64,000 bases of DNA, taken from the NCBI GenBank assembly GCA_025210475.1, contig JAOARW010000065.1, forward strand, positions 62,001 to 126,000, in the 5' to 3' direction. Positions 40,735-50,289 of the stretch are shown here, one piece after another. A program made the translations under genes and the position numbers. How positions within the stretch are numbered: position 1 is the stretch's first letter; the number at the start of each line of letters is the position of its first letter. The notes under the pieces were generated by a model. It worked only from the letters and a program-made list of their open reading frames with translations, did no database searches and was not told the origin of the DNA. Source of the stretch: Carboxylicivirga sp. GTDB lineage: Bacteria > Bacteroidota > Bacteroidia > Bacteroidales > Marinilabiliaceae.

Positions 40735-41748
40735 ATGACTTTCGACATTAGGGGGAATGGTGAAACCGAAAAAGATTTAGACAAGGCATTACGACCGCTT
40801 TCGTTTGATGATTTTAAGGGGCAGGATAAAATTGTCGAAAATCTCGAGATATTTGTTCAGGCCGCAAAAATGCGCGGTGAGGCACTTGACCATGTACTTT
40901 TGCATGGCCCTCCAGGATTAGGTAAAACAACTCTTTCGAATATTATTGCCAATCAATTAGGGGTTGGTTTTAAATTAACCAGCGGTCCTGTATTAGATAA
41001 ACCTGGCGATTTAGCAGGTATTTTAACCAGTTTGGAAGAAAACGATGTGCTTTTTATCGATGAGATCCATCGCTTAAGTCCCGTTATTGAAGAGTACTTA
41101 TACAGTGCCATGGAAGATTTCAGGATTGACATTGTTATTGATAAAGGACCGGGAGCGAGAAGCATACAGATTGATTTAAATCCTTTTACCTTGATTGGCG
41201 CCACTACACGGAGCGGTTTATTGACAGCACCTTTACGCGCACGTTTCGGTATCAATAGTCATCTTGAATATTATAATTCTCAGACTATTGCACACATCAT
41301 TGAACGCTCAGCCGATATTCTGGAAGTAAGAATACATGAAAATGCCGCCAATGAAATTGCCCGACGAAGCCGTGGTACGCCTCGTATTGCAAACGCATTA
41401 TTGCGTCGTGTACGTGATTTTGCTCAGGTAAAAGGCAATGGTATCATTGATTTGGAAATTAGCCGCATTGCATTAAATGCTCTGAACATTGATATGTTTG
41501 GCCTGGATACAATGGATCATAAAATCTTACTGACTCTAATCGATAAGTTTAATGGAGGCCCGGTTGGTGTTGGTACCATTGCCACTGCAGTTGGCGAAGA
41601 TGCCGGAACCATTGAGGAAGTTTACGAGCCTTTTTTGATTATGGAAGGTTTTATTAAACGAACTCCTCGTGGTCGAATGGCCACGTCTCATGCCTATACA
41701 CACTTAGGAAAAGAAACGAACTTAAATCAAGGATCTTTATTCTCTTAG
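40735..41748 (+). CDS. ruvB: Holliday junction branch-migration helicase RuvB
   Basis: Hexameric AAA+ motor of the RuvABC resolvasome. Walker A GPPGLGKTTL (residues 58-67), Walker B LFIDEIHRLSP, sensor 1 TLIGATTRSGLL, arginine finger LRARFGI, and the C-terminal winged helix with GGPVGVGTIATAVGEDAGTIEEVYEP and KRTPRGRMAT. Length 337 is canonical. ruvA and ruvC are elsewhere. It starts 8 bases after the response-regulator gene and stops 5 bases before the flippase gene. Confidence 0.97.
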   Translation: MTFDIRGNGETEKDLDKALRPLSFDDFKGQDKIVENLEIFVQAAKMRGEALDHVLLHGPPGLGKTTLSNIIANQLGVGFKLTSGPVLDKPGDLAGILTSLEENDVLFIDEIHRLSPVIEEYLYSAMEDFRIDIVIDKGPGARSIQIDLNPFTLIGATTRSGLLTAPLRARFGINSHLEYYNSQTIAHIIERSADILEVRIHENAANEIARRSRGTPRIANALLRRVRDFAQVKGNGIIDLEISRIALNALNIDMFGLDTMDHKILLTLIDKFNGGPVGVGTIATAVGEDAGTIEEVYEPFLIMEGFIKRTPRGRMATSHAYTHLGKETNLNQGSLFS

Positions 41749-41752
41749 TATT

Positions 41753-43213
41753 TTGAGTAAAATTAAGAAACTCGCTGGAGAGACCATTATTTACGGAACC
41801 AGTACAATCGTTAGTCGCTTGCTAAACTGGCTGCTTATGCCATTCTATATTCGTATTATGGATCAGGCCGAAGTGGGCGGTGTTTTTAACATTTACAGTT
41901 ACATTGCTGTTATGTTAGTTGTTTTAACATTCGGGTTTGAAACCGGATATTTTCGATTTGCCAATAAAGATAACCGGGCATCATTGCTAAAGAATCTGGG
42001 AAGTCTGATGATTATCGGATCAAGTATATTTTGTATTCTGGTTTATTTATTCAAAACTAACATTGAATTTTACCTGGGAAATGAGTATTTGGTGGCTGAT
42101 TATTTTGTAATCGGTGCTTTAATAGTGTCTTTGGATGCCATCACAAGTATTCCTTTCGCAGATTTAAGATTGCAAAACCGTACGGTCAAATATGCTTTTC
42201 TAAAGTTTGTTTCAGTATTACTGAATATCGTTTTTCTTACCTTTTTCCTTCTTTTATGCCCATATCTTTTGGAAAATGAGGTGAAGTATGTCGAATACAT
42301 TTATAATCCAAATATAAAGCCGTATTACGTTTTCGTATCTAATTTAATTAGTTCGATTATAATCGGAGTTTATTTGGTTCCCGGCGTTTTCAAAACCAAA
42401 GCCAAATTAGCTTTTAAGCAATTGCTACCCATTGTTAAATATTCCTACCCAATTATGATTGTAGGTTTATTTGGGATGTTGATACAAAACATCGATAAGA
42501 TTTTAATGCCGCATCTGATTAATGAGAATGCAATGGAAGCACTGGCTATCTATGGAGCCAATTATAAGATTGGAGTCCTAATGGCCCTCTTTATTCAGTC
42601 CTATCGTTTAGCTTTTGAGCCGTTCTTTTTTAAAGAAGGAAAGGAGAAAGCATCAAAGGATTTATATGCCATCGTATTAAAATACTTTGTGATTTTTGGT
42701 TTGATTATTTACGTTGGTGTTTTAACTCTGATTGATGTTGTTAATTTATTGCTATTGCCTGAATATTATGAAGGTAACCAAATAATCCCCTTTATTTTAT
42801 TGGGTCAGTTATTTTTTGGTATTTACTATTCATTGTCCTTATGGTATAAATTAACAGATCGAACCAATTACGGAGCAGTTATTAGTGGAGTTGGTGCTTT
42901 ATTTGCCATTGCTGGCAATGTACTTTTGGTGCCAATGCTTGGTTATATTGGTGCTGCCATTACGTCTATGTTTTGTTTCTTCCTGATGATGGTAATTTCC
43001 TTCTTTTTAGGGCAGAAATATTACCCAATTAATTATCCGGTTGGATACATTATTATGCATATATTGATCGCCATAATAGTTGTGTACTTAAGTCAATATC
43101 TTCATTCAGAGAATCAATTATTTCATTTCGCCATCAAAGGCACTATATTTGTTAGCTATTTTGCTTTTCTTTATATCACACAAAGGAAAGATTTAATTAA
43201 AATTTTATCATGA
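41753..43213 (+). CDS. Polysaccharide/lipid flippase (MATE-like Wzx family)
   Basis: Integral membrane protein of 486 residues with about 12-14 membrane segments. The N-terminus KLAGETIIYGTSTIVSRLLNWLLMPFYIRIM and the FNIYSYIAVMLVVLTFGFETGYFRFA block fit the polysaccharide-biosynthesis/oligosaccharide flippase family (MOP superfamily). The start is TTG at 41753, four bases after the ruvB stop; no ATG is nearby in frame. It probably turns a lipid-linked precursor across the inner membrane, but the cargo is unknown. Its last codon overlaps the dut start (ATGA). Confidence 0.85.
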   Translation: MSKIKKLAGETIIYGTSTIVSRLLNWLLMPFYIRIMDQAEVGGVFNIYSYIAVMLVVLTFGFETGYFRFANKDNRASLLKNLGSLMIIGSSIFCILVYLFKTNIEFYLGNEYLVADYFVIGALIVSLDAITSIPFADLRLQNRTVKYAFLKFVSVLLNIVFLTFFLLLCPYLLENEVKYVEYIYNPNIKPYYVFVSNLISSIIIGVYLVPGVFKTKAKLAFKQLLPIVKYSYPIMIVGLFGMLIQNIDKILMPHLINENAMEALAIYGANYKIGVLMALFIQSYRLAFEPFFFKEGKEKASKDLYAIVLKYFVIFGLIIYVGVLTLIDVVNLLLLPEYYEGNQIIPFILLGQLFFGIYYSLSLWYKLTDRTNYGAVISGVGALFAIAGNVLLVPMLGYIGAAITSMFCFFLMMVISFFLGQKYYPINYPVGYIIMHILIAIIVVYLSQYLHSENQLFHFAIKGTIFVSYFAFLYITQRKDLIKILS

Positions 43214-43647
43214 CAACAGTTCAAATCATTAATAAAAGTAAACACCAATTACCCGCCTATAGTACTGAACATTCTGCAGGAATGGATCTTAGAGCAAATG
43301 TTGAAGGACCGGTTTTACTTAAGCCTTTGCAAAGAGTTTTAATACCTACCGGTTTGTACATTCAGTTGCCTGAGGGACATGAAGCGCAGATAAGACCACG
43401 AAGTGGTTTGGCTGCTAAATTTGGTGTAACTGTTTTAAATACACCAGGAACAATAGATGCTGATTACCGTGGCGAAATCAAAGTAATACTGGTTAATTTA
43501 TCAAATGATGATTTCACAATCAATGATGGGGAACGTATTTGTCAAATGGTAATTGCAGAGTATGCTAAAGTAAAGCTGCAAGAAGTTGAAGTGCTGGAAG
43601 AGTCTGTGAGGGGAAGTGGTGGTTTTGGTCATACCGGAACTAATTAA
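43210..43647 (+). CDS. dut: dUTP diphosphatase
   Basis: Trimeric dUTPase that removes dUTP and supplies dUMP for thymidylate. 145 residues with all five motifs: AGMDLRA, PRSGLAAK, GTIDADYRGEI, ERICQMVIAEY and the C-terminal RGSGGFGHTG loop. Its ATG overlaps the flippase stop codon by four bases. It is part of the run ruvB-flippase-dut-TPR-DUF4292-EnvC. Confidence 0.97.
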   Translation: MTTVQIINKSKHQLPAYSTEHSAGMDLRANVEGPVLLKPLQRVLIPTGLYIQLPEGHEAQIRPRSGLAAKFGVTVLNTPGTIDADYRGEIKVILVNLSNDDFTINDGERICQMVIAEYAKVKLQEVEVLEESVRGSGGFGHTGTN

Positions 43648-43678
43648 TTATTCATTGGCTTACAATTAAATACATCGA

Positions 43679-45424
43679 ATGTACTTACGTTATTTATACC
43701 TTATTACTCTGGTTGTTAGTTTAATTAGTTGTGGTACAATTAAAAAAACGGCAACACCTGAGATTAGCAAAGAGCAGATCCAAAAAGTTCAATTAACTGA
43801 CTTACAAAAACGAAAGTTCGATTACTTTTTTTACGAGGCCAGTCGTGAAAAGATGAAAGGTAATTACGAAAAGTCGGCTATGTACTTAAGTGAATGTCTT
43901 AAAATAGATGCTACCAGTTGTGCTACGATGTATGAGCTTGCAAACATTTTAGTGGCCGGCAAAGAAATTGTAAAAGCTCAGGGATTATTGGAACGGGCAA
44001 TTACTATTGAACCTGAAAATATCTGGTATAAGCTTATGTTGGCCGAACTTTACCAGCAAAATAAACTGGGTTTTCAAGCTGTTCAATTGTATGAAGGCAT
44101 TGTAAATGATCATCCCGGTAATGATGAGTATTTGTACGGTCTGGCGCAATTGTATCAAAGAAATGGTGAAAGTGATAAAGCTTTATCAACCTATGATAAG
44201 CTTGAAAAACGTATCGGTTTAAATGAAGTGGTGATTCTTGAAAAGGAAAAAATACTACTTGAGCTTGGTAAGAATAAATCGGCACTCAATGAGTTAAATA
44301 AACTGGTTAATAAATATCCTGATGAAGCTCGTTATTATGGTTTAATAGCTGATTATTATTTATATATAGAGGATAAACCTAAGGCCAGAGAATATTTTAA
44401 TATTGTTCTGGAAAAAGATCCGGGCAATATTATGGCTTATTTCAGTTTGGGAAATTTGGCTTATCAGGAGAAAGATACAACTCAGTTTCTGAATTATTAC
44501 AAAAAGGCACTTGAATCAAAAAAGGCTCCCTTCGAATTAAAATTTCAACGTATTCTTCCTTTTTTAATGGATAGTAAGAATATCGATAATAATAAAAGTT
44601 TTATTGCTGTATTCTTTGATATTCTAACCAATGTGCATCCTTATGAAGGTATGGCTTATGTTTATCAGGGAAACTTCTACCGCGCAATTAATAATTCCGA
44701 AAAAGCCTTGGAAGCCTATAAAAATGCCGTTGGTATTGAAAATTCAAATGAACTAGTCTGGCAGGATTATCTATTGTTAATGCTCGATACGCAGGATTTC
44801 TCAAAAATTTATGGTAATGCGAAGATTGCAATTAATACCTTTCCAAATAATGCTTTTTTCTATTTGTTAGGAGGAAGTGCAGCCGGTCAACTGGATGATT
44901 ACGAAGAAGCAATTCGATTATTGGAATTAGGTTTAACAAAGGTTGGTGAAAATAAGGCCTTAGAGGCTCAAATTTTAGCTAATATTGGCGATATAGCTTA
45001 TGCCTTAAACGATGTTGAAAAGGCCTTTAATTCGTATGAGAAGTCGCTTAAAATAGATGACTTAAATATAGTTGTTCTCAATAACTACAGCTATTATCTC
45101 ACTCTTGAAAACAAGGATTTGGATAAAGCCGAAAGAATGAGCAGTAAATGTATTGAGATGGAGCCTGGCAATTCAACATATCTTGATACTTATGCATGGG
45201 TTTTATTCAAACGGGGCCGATATTTTGAAGCTAAATATATAATCGAAAGAGCCATTGATAATGGTGGTGACAGTAGTGCAGTAATAATAGAACATTACGG
45301 CGATATTTTGTTTAAAAATGGCGATGTGGATAAAGCTGTTGAACAATGGAATAAAGCCCTGGAATTAGATAAGGATAGTGAGAAGCTTAAGAAAAAGATT
45401 GAAACAAGAACTTACATTGATTAG
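43679..45424 (+). CDS. TPR-repeat lipoprotein
   Basis: Lipoprotein of 581 residues: signal YLITLVVSLISC (lipid on Cys18) and then tetratricopeptide repeats over almost the whole length (for example DEYLYGLAQLYQRNGESDKA, AYFSLGNLAYQEKDTTQF, EAQILANIGDIAYALNDVEK, EHYGDILFKNGDVDKAVEQW). It would be a periplasmic or outer-membrane scaffold. It lies between dut and a DUF4292 gene and before an EnvC-like amidase activator, which suggests a role in envelope assembly or cell division. No enzyme motif is seen. Confidence 0.85.
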   Translation: MYLRYLYLITLVVSLISCGTIKKTATPEISKEQIQKVQLTDLQKRKFDYFFYEASREKMKGNYEKSAMYLSECLKIDATSCATMYELANILVAGKEIVKAQGLLERAITIEPENIWYKLMLAELYQQNKLGFQAVQLYEGIVNDHPGNDEYLYGLAQLYQRNGESDKALSTYDKLEKRIGLNEVVILEKEKILLELGKNKSALNELNKLVNKYPDEARYYGLIADYYLYIEDKPKAREYFNIVLEKDPGNIMAYFSLGNLAYQEKDTTQFLNYYKKALESKKAPFELKFQRILPFLMDSKNIDNNKSFIAVFFDILTNVHPYEGMAYVYQGNFYRAINNSEKALEAYKNAVGIENSNELVWQDYLLLMLDTQDFSKIYGNAKIAINTFPNNAFFYLLGGSAAGQLDDYEEAIRLLELGLTKVGENKALEAQILANIGDIAYALNDVEKAFNSYEKSLKIDDLNIVVLNNYSYYLTLENKDLDKAERMSSKCIEMEPGNSTYLDTYAWVLFKRGRYFEAKYIIERAIDNGGDSSAVIIEHYGDILFKNGDVDKAVEQWNKALELDKDSEKLKKKIETRTYID

Positions 45425-45431
45425 AGGGAGT

Positions 45432-46271
45432 GTGAAATATTTAATTCTGATTGCCTTACTTGGTTTTGCAGTATCATGTAAAACAAGTAAAGATTTCTAC
45501 AATAGTAAAGGTGAATTAAGAAATATACCTGATGCGAAGCTTATTTCCGGAGTTTCGAAGAATTATCTTGAATATAATGCTGTGTTTTATAAAAAATTTA
45601 AGGCAAAAGTAAGTTTCAATGGTAAAACGGATTCTTTTAAAGGTAATCTTTATATACAAAAGGATAATTCTATCGTTGTGTCAATCATTCCCTTAATGGG
45701 TGTTGAATTATTTCGGGTTAAGCTTTCGAAGGATGTAGTTGAAATTATTGATCGACCAAAGAAAAGGTATTCTTATGGAGATTATAAATTACTGTGGGAT
45801 AAATTTCTAATTGAGCTAAACTACAATAGTTTACAAAGTATTTTAACGAATAAGTTGTTCGTTTATCCGTTGGCTGATAATGACTATTTAAAGCGTTACA
45901 AACATTATTGTAGCGACGGTAAATATCAATTGCAATCGCTTAAGGAAGGAAAGTTTAGTCGCAAGTATAAAAAGGAAAAGACTGAAAATATCATTTTTCA
46001 CCAATTCTCAATTTTACCTGAGATTTTCAAAATTAGTGACGTGTATATAAAGGATTTTTCTGCAAATAGTGAAATAACAATTAAATACAGTAATTTCATT
46101 GAAAAAGATAATACTTTGGTACCTACATCATTAAAAATAGATGGTAAACGAGGATTGGATAATTTCAGTTTGAGTATTATTTTTGAAAATATTGATGTAA
46201 ACAGTCAAAATTCCATCGGATTTAAAGTTTCTGATAAGTACAAAACCTTAAACCTGAATAATGCCAAATAA
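45432..46271 (+). CDS. DUF4292 lipoprotein
   Basis: I place the start at a GTG (45432), eight bases after the previous stop and just after GAGGGAG. It gives VKYLILIALLGFAVSCKTS with a lipobox (Cys16). The longer frame from 45378 would overlap the TPR gene by 47 bases and bury the signal. The mature part (about 265 residues) is beta-rich: FKAKVSFNGKTDSFKGNLYIQKDNSIVVSIIP and IDGKRGLDNFSLSIIFENIDV. It resembles the LolA/LolB-like fold proposed for DUF4292, but a transfer function is not shown. It overlaps the EnvC-like gene by 11 bases. Confidence 0.8.
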   Translation: MKYLILIALLGFAVSCKTSKDFYNSKGELRNIPDAKLISGVSKNYLEYNAVFYKKFKAKVSFNGKTDSFKGNLYIQKDNSIVVSIIPLMGVELFRVKLSKDVVEIIDRPKKRYSYGDYKLLWDKFLIELNYNSLQSILTNKLFVYPLADNDYLKRYKHYCSDGKYQLQSLKEGKFSRKYKKEKTENIIFHQFSILPEIFKISDVYIKDFSANSEITIKYSNFIEKDNTLVPTSLKIDGKRGLDNFSLSIIFENIDVNSQNSIGFKVSDKYKTLNLNNAK

Positions 46272-47412
46272 GAGCTTATTTATATGTCTTTTCACCTTGT
46301 TTTTGTTTTCACTAAGTGCTTTATCACAATCGCTTAGTGAACTTGAAGAGCAAAAGAAGCAACTCAATAATAAGCTCGAAAATTCCTCAAAACTATTGGC
46401 AAAATATAGTAAACAACGGCAATCAGGTTTAAAGAATATCAATGTTTTAAATCAACAAATAGTTGATCGCGAAAAATTAATTTCCGTTTATAAAAGTGAG
46501 ATTGGATTAATAAAGAAAGATATTCTTGAATTAAAAACAGAAATTAAAAATACTGAAGAAAAATTAGAGGAATTAAAAACTCAGTATGCCCGTTTGATCA
46601 AAGAGACCTATGCCAATAAAAAGCGATACAATGAGTTGTCCTTTTTCTTTGGTGCCAAGAGCTTTAACGAAGCTTATCGTCGTTATACCATGTTAAAAGA
46701 ATACAATCGATTTCGTCATAATCAAGGTATTTTAATCACTCAAAAATCTGATGAACTTGAGCAAAGCAATCATCTTTTACAGGCAAAGCTAAAAGTTCAA
46801 AACAACGCCTTAAATAAGGTTAATTCACAATATGAAAGGTTGTTGCAGGATAAACGTTCTGTTTCCAATAATGTTAAAAATTTACAACAAAAGGAAAGTT
46901 CATTAAAAAAGGATATTCGCCAACAAAAGCGTAATCTAAAGAAACTAGAAGATACCATTATTAAAATTATAGCTGAAATGTCATCGGAAAAAGTGGACGA
47001 CACTGATTTTCATTTGGCAAAAGGTAAACTTATTTGGCCAGTCGATAAAGGTGTTATAATTAGTCATTTTGGCGAACATAAACATCCTGTACTAAAGTAC
47101 GTTAAGGTCAATAATAATGGAATAGATATTCAAAGTAGTGAATCGCTGGAAGCCAAGTCTGTATTCGCCGGAAAGGTGACTCGTATTGTTCCGATTCCTG
47201 GTTACAACAAGGCAATATTAATCCGACATGGACGTTTTCTAACTGTTTACGCCAATTTAGATAAGGTTCGTGTAAATTCCGGGGATAATGTAACTAAAAA
47301 TAGCGTAATTGGTACAATATATAATGGCGAGGGAAAAAATTCTGGTGTTCTTCATTTTGAAATCTGGGAAGAAAGTGAGAAATTAAACCCCGTGAATTGG
47401 TTAATTAAATAA
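46261..47412 (+). CDS. EnvC-like murein hydrolase activator (degenerate M23/LytM)
   Basis: Protein of 383 residues: signal peptide (CLFTLFLFSLSALSQ), long coiled coils (residues about 22-240, for example LELKTEIKNTEEKLEELKTQ), then an M23/LytM domain (GKLIWPVDKGVIISHFGEHKHP). The zinc ligands of active LytM enzymes are changed: NNNGIDIQ for HxGID, TVYANL for TVYAHL and VLHFEIW for HLHFE. This is the state of EnvC and NlpD-type activators, which switch on cell-wall amidases at division instead of cutting peptidoglycan. It is the last gene of its run. Confidence 0.88.
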   Translation: MPNKSLFICLFTLFLFSLSALSQSLSELEEQKKQLNNKLENSSKLLAKYSKQRQSGLKNINVLNQQIVDREKLISVYKSEIGLIKKDILELKTEIKNTEEKLEELKTQYARLIKETYANKKRYNELSFFFGAKSFNEAYRRYTMLKEYNRFRHNQGILITQKSDELEQSNHLLQAKLKVQNNALNKVNSQYERLLQDKRSVSNNVKNLQQKESSLKKDIRQQKRNLKKLEDTIIKIIAEMSSEKVDDTDFHLAKGKLIWPVDKGVIISHFGEHKHPVLKYVKVNNNGIDIQSSESLEAKSVFAGKVTRIVPIPGYNKAILIRHGRFLTVYANLDKVRVNSGDNVTKNSVIGTIYNGEGKNSGVLHFEIWEESEKLNPVNWLIK

Positions 47413-47519
47413 TTTTGCTTTTTTTAAAACTATTTGTTATAGTTTGCGTAAAAAGGTTCGAGGTAAAAAGTAAATCAGGATAATAATATAGGTATCTATC
47501 TAATTTTAAGGTATATAAA

Positions 47520-47930
47520 ATGGAATTGACCGTGAACAAAATAGAATTCAACTCCGATACTAAAAATATAAATATCGTTGAAAAATTGATAGATGATTTG
47601 TGTAATGAATTTGATTTGCACAATGACATTTATGGAAAGTTATTATTAGCTGTTGTGGAAGGCGTTAATAATGCCATTGTTCATGGAAATAAACTTGATA
47701 AGGAAAAGATAGTTATTGTTGATTATCTTATTGATACTAAAAAAGTTGAGTTTACCATTACCGATGAAGGCAGTGGATTTGATTACACAAATGTTCCCGA
47801 TCCTACTAAGCCTGAAAATCTTGAAAAAACTCATGGTCGTGGAATATTCTTAATGCATCATTTAGCTGATGAAATTGAATTTGATGATGAAGGAAGTATT
47901 GTAAAAATGACATTTAATACAACTGGATGA
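47520..47930 (+). CDS. RsbW/SpoIIAB-like anti-sigma ATPase
   Basis: GHKL-type ATP-binding domain alone (136 residues). The N-box is LAVVEGVNNAIVHGNK; G1 is TDEGSGFDY and G2 HGRGIFLMHHLADEI. Single-domain proteins of this kind are serine kinases that bind sigma factors or anti-anti-sigma (STAS) partners. No STAS protein, PP2C phosphatase or sigma factor is adjacent. Its stop overlaps the ybeY start by four bases (ATGA). Confidence 0.85.
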   Translation: MELTVNKIEFNSDTKNINIVEKLIDDLCNEFDLHNDIYGKLLLAVVEGVNNAIVHGNKLDKEKIVIVDYLIDTKKVEFTITDEGSGFDYTNVPDPTKPENLEKTHGRGIFLMHHLADEIEFDDEGSIVKMTFNTTG

Positions 47931-48349
47931 TTGAATTTTTCGCTGAAGATGTTGACCTTCCAATAGAATTATCTGAAGTATCAAAAAAATGGATAATTAA
48001 TATAATTAATTCATTTGATAAAAAAATTGGTGAAATAATCTTTGTGTTTTGTTCTGATAAACACATTTTAAAAGTCAATAACGATTTTCTAAAACACGAT
48101 TATTATACTGATATAATAACGTTCGATTATTGTAAGAAAAATATTGTATCTGGTGATTTAGTTATAAGCACCGATACTGTAAGAAGCAATGCGCTAAAGT
48201 TCAACAAAGAATTTAAAGATGAACTACATCGTGTTGTCATTCATGGAATTCTACATTTACTTGGTTTTAAAGACGCTACCGATTCAGAAAAAACTGAAAT
48301 GCGTTATCAAGAGGATAAGGCATTGAGTATCTTATCAACTTTTCATTAA
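47927..48349 (+). CDS. ybeY: Endoribonuclease YbeY (16S rRNA maturation)
   Basis: Zinc-dependent RNase needed for ribosome quality control and 16S 3' end processing. 140 residues; LKVNNDFLKHDYYTDIITFDY, and the metal motif HGILHLLGFKDATDSEKTEMRYQED. Two histidines of HGxxHLxGYDH are kept. The third ligand position reads FKDAT, which I recall as usual in Bacteroidota YbeY proteins. It lies between the anti-sigma-like ATPase gene and mnmG on the same strand. Confidence 0.93.
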   Translation: MIEFFAEDVDLPIELSEVSKKWIINIINSFDKKIGEIIFVFCSDKHILKVNNDFLKHDYYTDIITFDYCKKNIVSGDLVISTDTVRSNALKFNKEFKDELHRVVIHGILHLLGFKDATDSEKTEMRYQEDKALSILSTFH

Positions 48350-48390
48350 TTTTGCTGTTTATCTAACAGTAAGTCAATAATTTTTTACAT

Positions 48391-50268
48391 ATGGATTTTA
48401 AATACGATGTCATTGTCGTAGGTGGGGGGCATGCCGGTTGTGAAGCTGCTGCTGCTGCTGCAAACCTGGGAAGTAAGGTTTTGCTTATAACTATGGATAT
48501 GGGACGTTTCGCTCAAATGTCTTGTAATCCTGCTATTGGTGGAATTGCTAAAGGTCAGATAGTCCGTGAGATAGATGCTCTTGGTGGTTATACAGGAATT
48601 ATTACAGATAAATCTTCAATTCAGTTTAGAATGTTAAACCGATCAAAAGGACCTGCTATGTGGAGTCCAAGAGCTCAATGTGATCGGATGGTTTTTTCAT
48701 CTGAATGGCGAAAAACCTTAGAGAATATTCCTAATGTATTTTTCTGGCAGGACGCTGTTACAGAATTTATCTTCCAAGATAACATAATTAAAGGAGTCAG
48801 AACGGCAAATAAGGTTGAGTTCTATACAGATGCCGTTGTTTTAACAACGGGAACCTTCTTGAATGGCCTAATGCACATAGGATCAGTGCAATCCGAAGGT
48901 GGCCGGGTTTCTGAACCAGCTTCAAAAGGAATTTCTGAACAGCTTTTAAGTAGAGGTTTCTCTGTTGGAAGAATGAAAACAGGGACACCTGTACGTATTG
49001 ATGAAAGAAGTATTAATTTTGATAAATTAGAGGAGCAAAAGGGTGATGATATTAACTACACCTTTAGTTATCTACCATCTGATGTTAATAACTTACGAAA
49101 GCGAAGTTGTTATATAACCTATACAAATCCGAATGTTCATAAAATGTTAGAAACTGGCCTCGACCAGTCACCTATGTATAATGGCACAATACAAAGTATT
49201 GGTCCAAGGTATTGTCCGAGTATTGAAACAAAGATTGTAACGTTTGCTGATAAAGATCGTCACCAATTATTTTTAGAACCCGAGGGAGAGGATACGATTG
49301 AGTATTATTTAAACGGGTTTAGTTCTTCTTTACCTTTAAAGGTGCAAATTGAAGCTTTAAAATTAGTACCTGGTTTAGAGGATGTTAATGTTTTTAGACC
49401 TGGATACGCAATCGAATATGATTTTTTTGAACCCACTCAATTAAAACATTCTCTGGAAACTAAAGCTGTCAATAATTTATTTTTTGCGGGGCAAATTAAC
49501 GGAACTACTGGCTATGAAGAAGCGGCAGCTCAAGGCTTAATAGCTGGAATTAATGCCCATCAAAAAATTAATGATTTAGATGAATTTATTTTATCAAGAG
49601 ATGAGGCTTACATTGGTGTTCTTATAGATGATCTTGTAACCAAAGGGGTAGATGAGCCATATCGTATGTTTACTTCTCGTGCAGAATTTCGTATTCTATT
49701 ACGTCAGGATGATGCCGATGCGAGACTGACACCTAAGAGTTATGAATTAGGATTAGCTACCAAAAGCCGTTATGAGTATTTAAAGAATAAAATTGCCTTA
49801 AGGGATCAGGTTATCGATTTCTTAAAGAACTTTAGTGTTAAGACATCCTTGATTAATGAGTGGTTGATTCAACAAGGGACGACACCTCTTAAACAAGGCG
49901 TAAAATTAGTTGATATTTTAATGCGTCCGCAAATTTCGATCACAAATTTATTAGAAGGGGTAGAACCGTTTAAAAAGTTCGTTGTTGATTTAGATTGTAC
50001 TAGAATTGATGAAATTCTCGAATCTGCTGAAATTATTTTGAAATATTCAGGCTATATAAATAGAGAACGTTTATTGGCAGATAAATTAAAAAGATTGGAA
50101 AATCTTAAAATTACAGGAAAGTTTGATTATAGTGAAATAAAATCTTTGTCAACAGAAGCTCGTCAAAAATTAGAAAAAATTAATCCAGAAACGATCGGTC
50201 AGGCAAGTAGGATATCTGGTGTATCACCGAGTGATATAAATGTACTATTAGTATTAATGGGACGATAA
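48391..50268 (+). CDS. mnmG: tRNA uridine-5-carboxymethylaminomethyl modification enzyme MnmG (GidA)
   Basis: FAD protein that with MnmE modifies U34 of several tRNAs. 625 residues; FAD site VVGGGHAGCEAAAAAANLG (residues 10-28), SCNPAIGGIAKGQIVREIDALGG, MWSPRAQCDR and FAGQINGTTGYEEAAAQGL. The C-terminal helical part with QASRISGVSPSDINVLL binds MnmE and tRNA. Length is canonical. A parS site follows the stop codon with no gap (50269). mnmG is often near the origin in bacteria. Confidence 0.97.
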   Translation: MDFKYDVIVVGGGHAGCEAAAAAANLGSKVLLITMDMGRFAQMSCNPAIGGIAKGQIVREIDALGGYTGIITDKSSIQFRMLNRSKGPAMWSPRAQCDRMVFSSEWRKTLENIPNVFFWQDAVTEFIFQDNIIKGVRTANKVEFYTDAVVLTTGTFLNGLMHIGSVQSEGGRVSEPASKGISEQLLSRGFSVGRMKTGTPVRIDERSINFDKLEEQKGDDINYTFSYLPSDVNNLRKRSCYITYTNPNVHKMLETGLDQSPMYNGTIQSIGPRYCPSIETKIVTFADKDRHQLFLEPEGEDTIEYYLNGFSSSLPLKVQIEALKLVPGLEDVNVFRPGYAIEYDFFEPTQLKHSLETKAVNNLFFAGQINGTTGYEEAAAQGLIAGINAHQKINDLDEFILSRDEAYIGVLIDDLVTKGVDEPYRMFTSRAEFRILLRQDDADARLTPKSYELGLATKSRYEYLKNKIALRDQVIDFLKNFSVKTSLINEWLIQQGTTPLKQGVKLVDILMRPQISITNLLEGVEPFKKFVVDLDCTRIDEILESAEIILKYSGYINRERLLADKLKRLENLKITGKFDYSEIKSLSTEARQKLEKINPETIGQASRISGVSPSDINVLLVLMGR

Positions 50269-50284
50269 TGTTCCACGTGAAACA
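50269..50284. promoter_or_regulatory. parS site (ParB-binding), exact consensus
   Basis: TGTTCCACGTGAAACA matches TGTTNCACGTGAAACA at all positions. It fills the gap between the mnmG stop codon and the adenine deaminase start (50290). Confidence 0.9.
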
Positions 50285-50289
50285 ATTTT

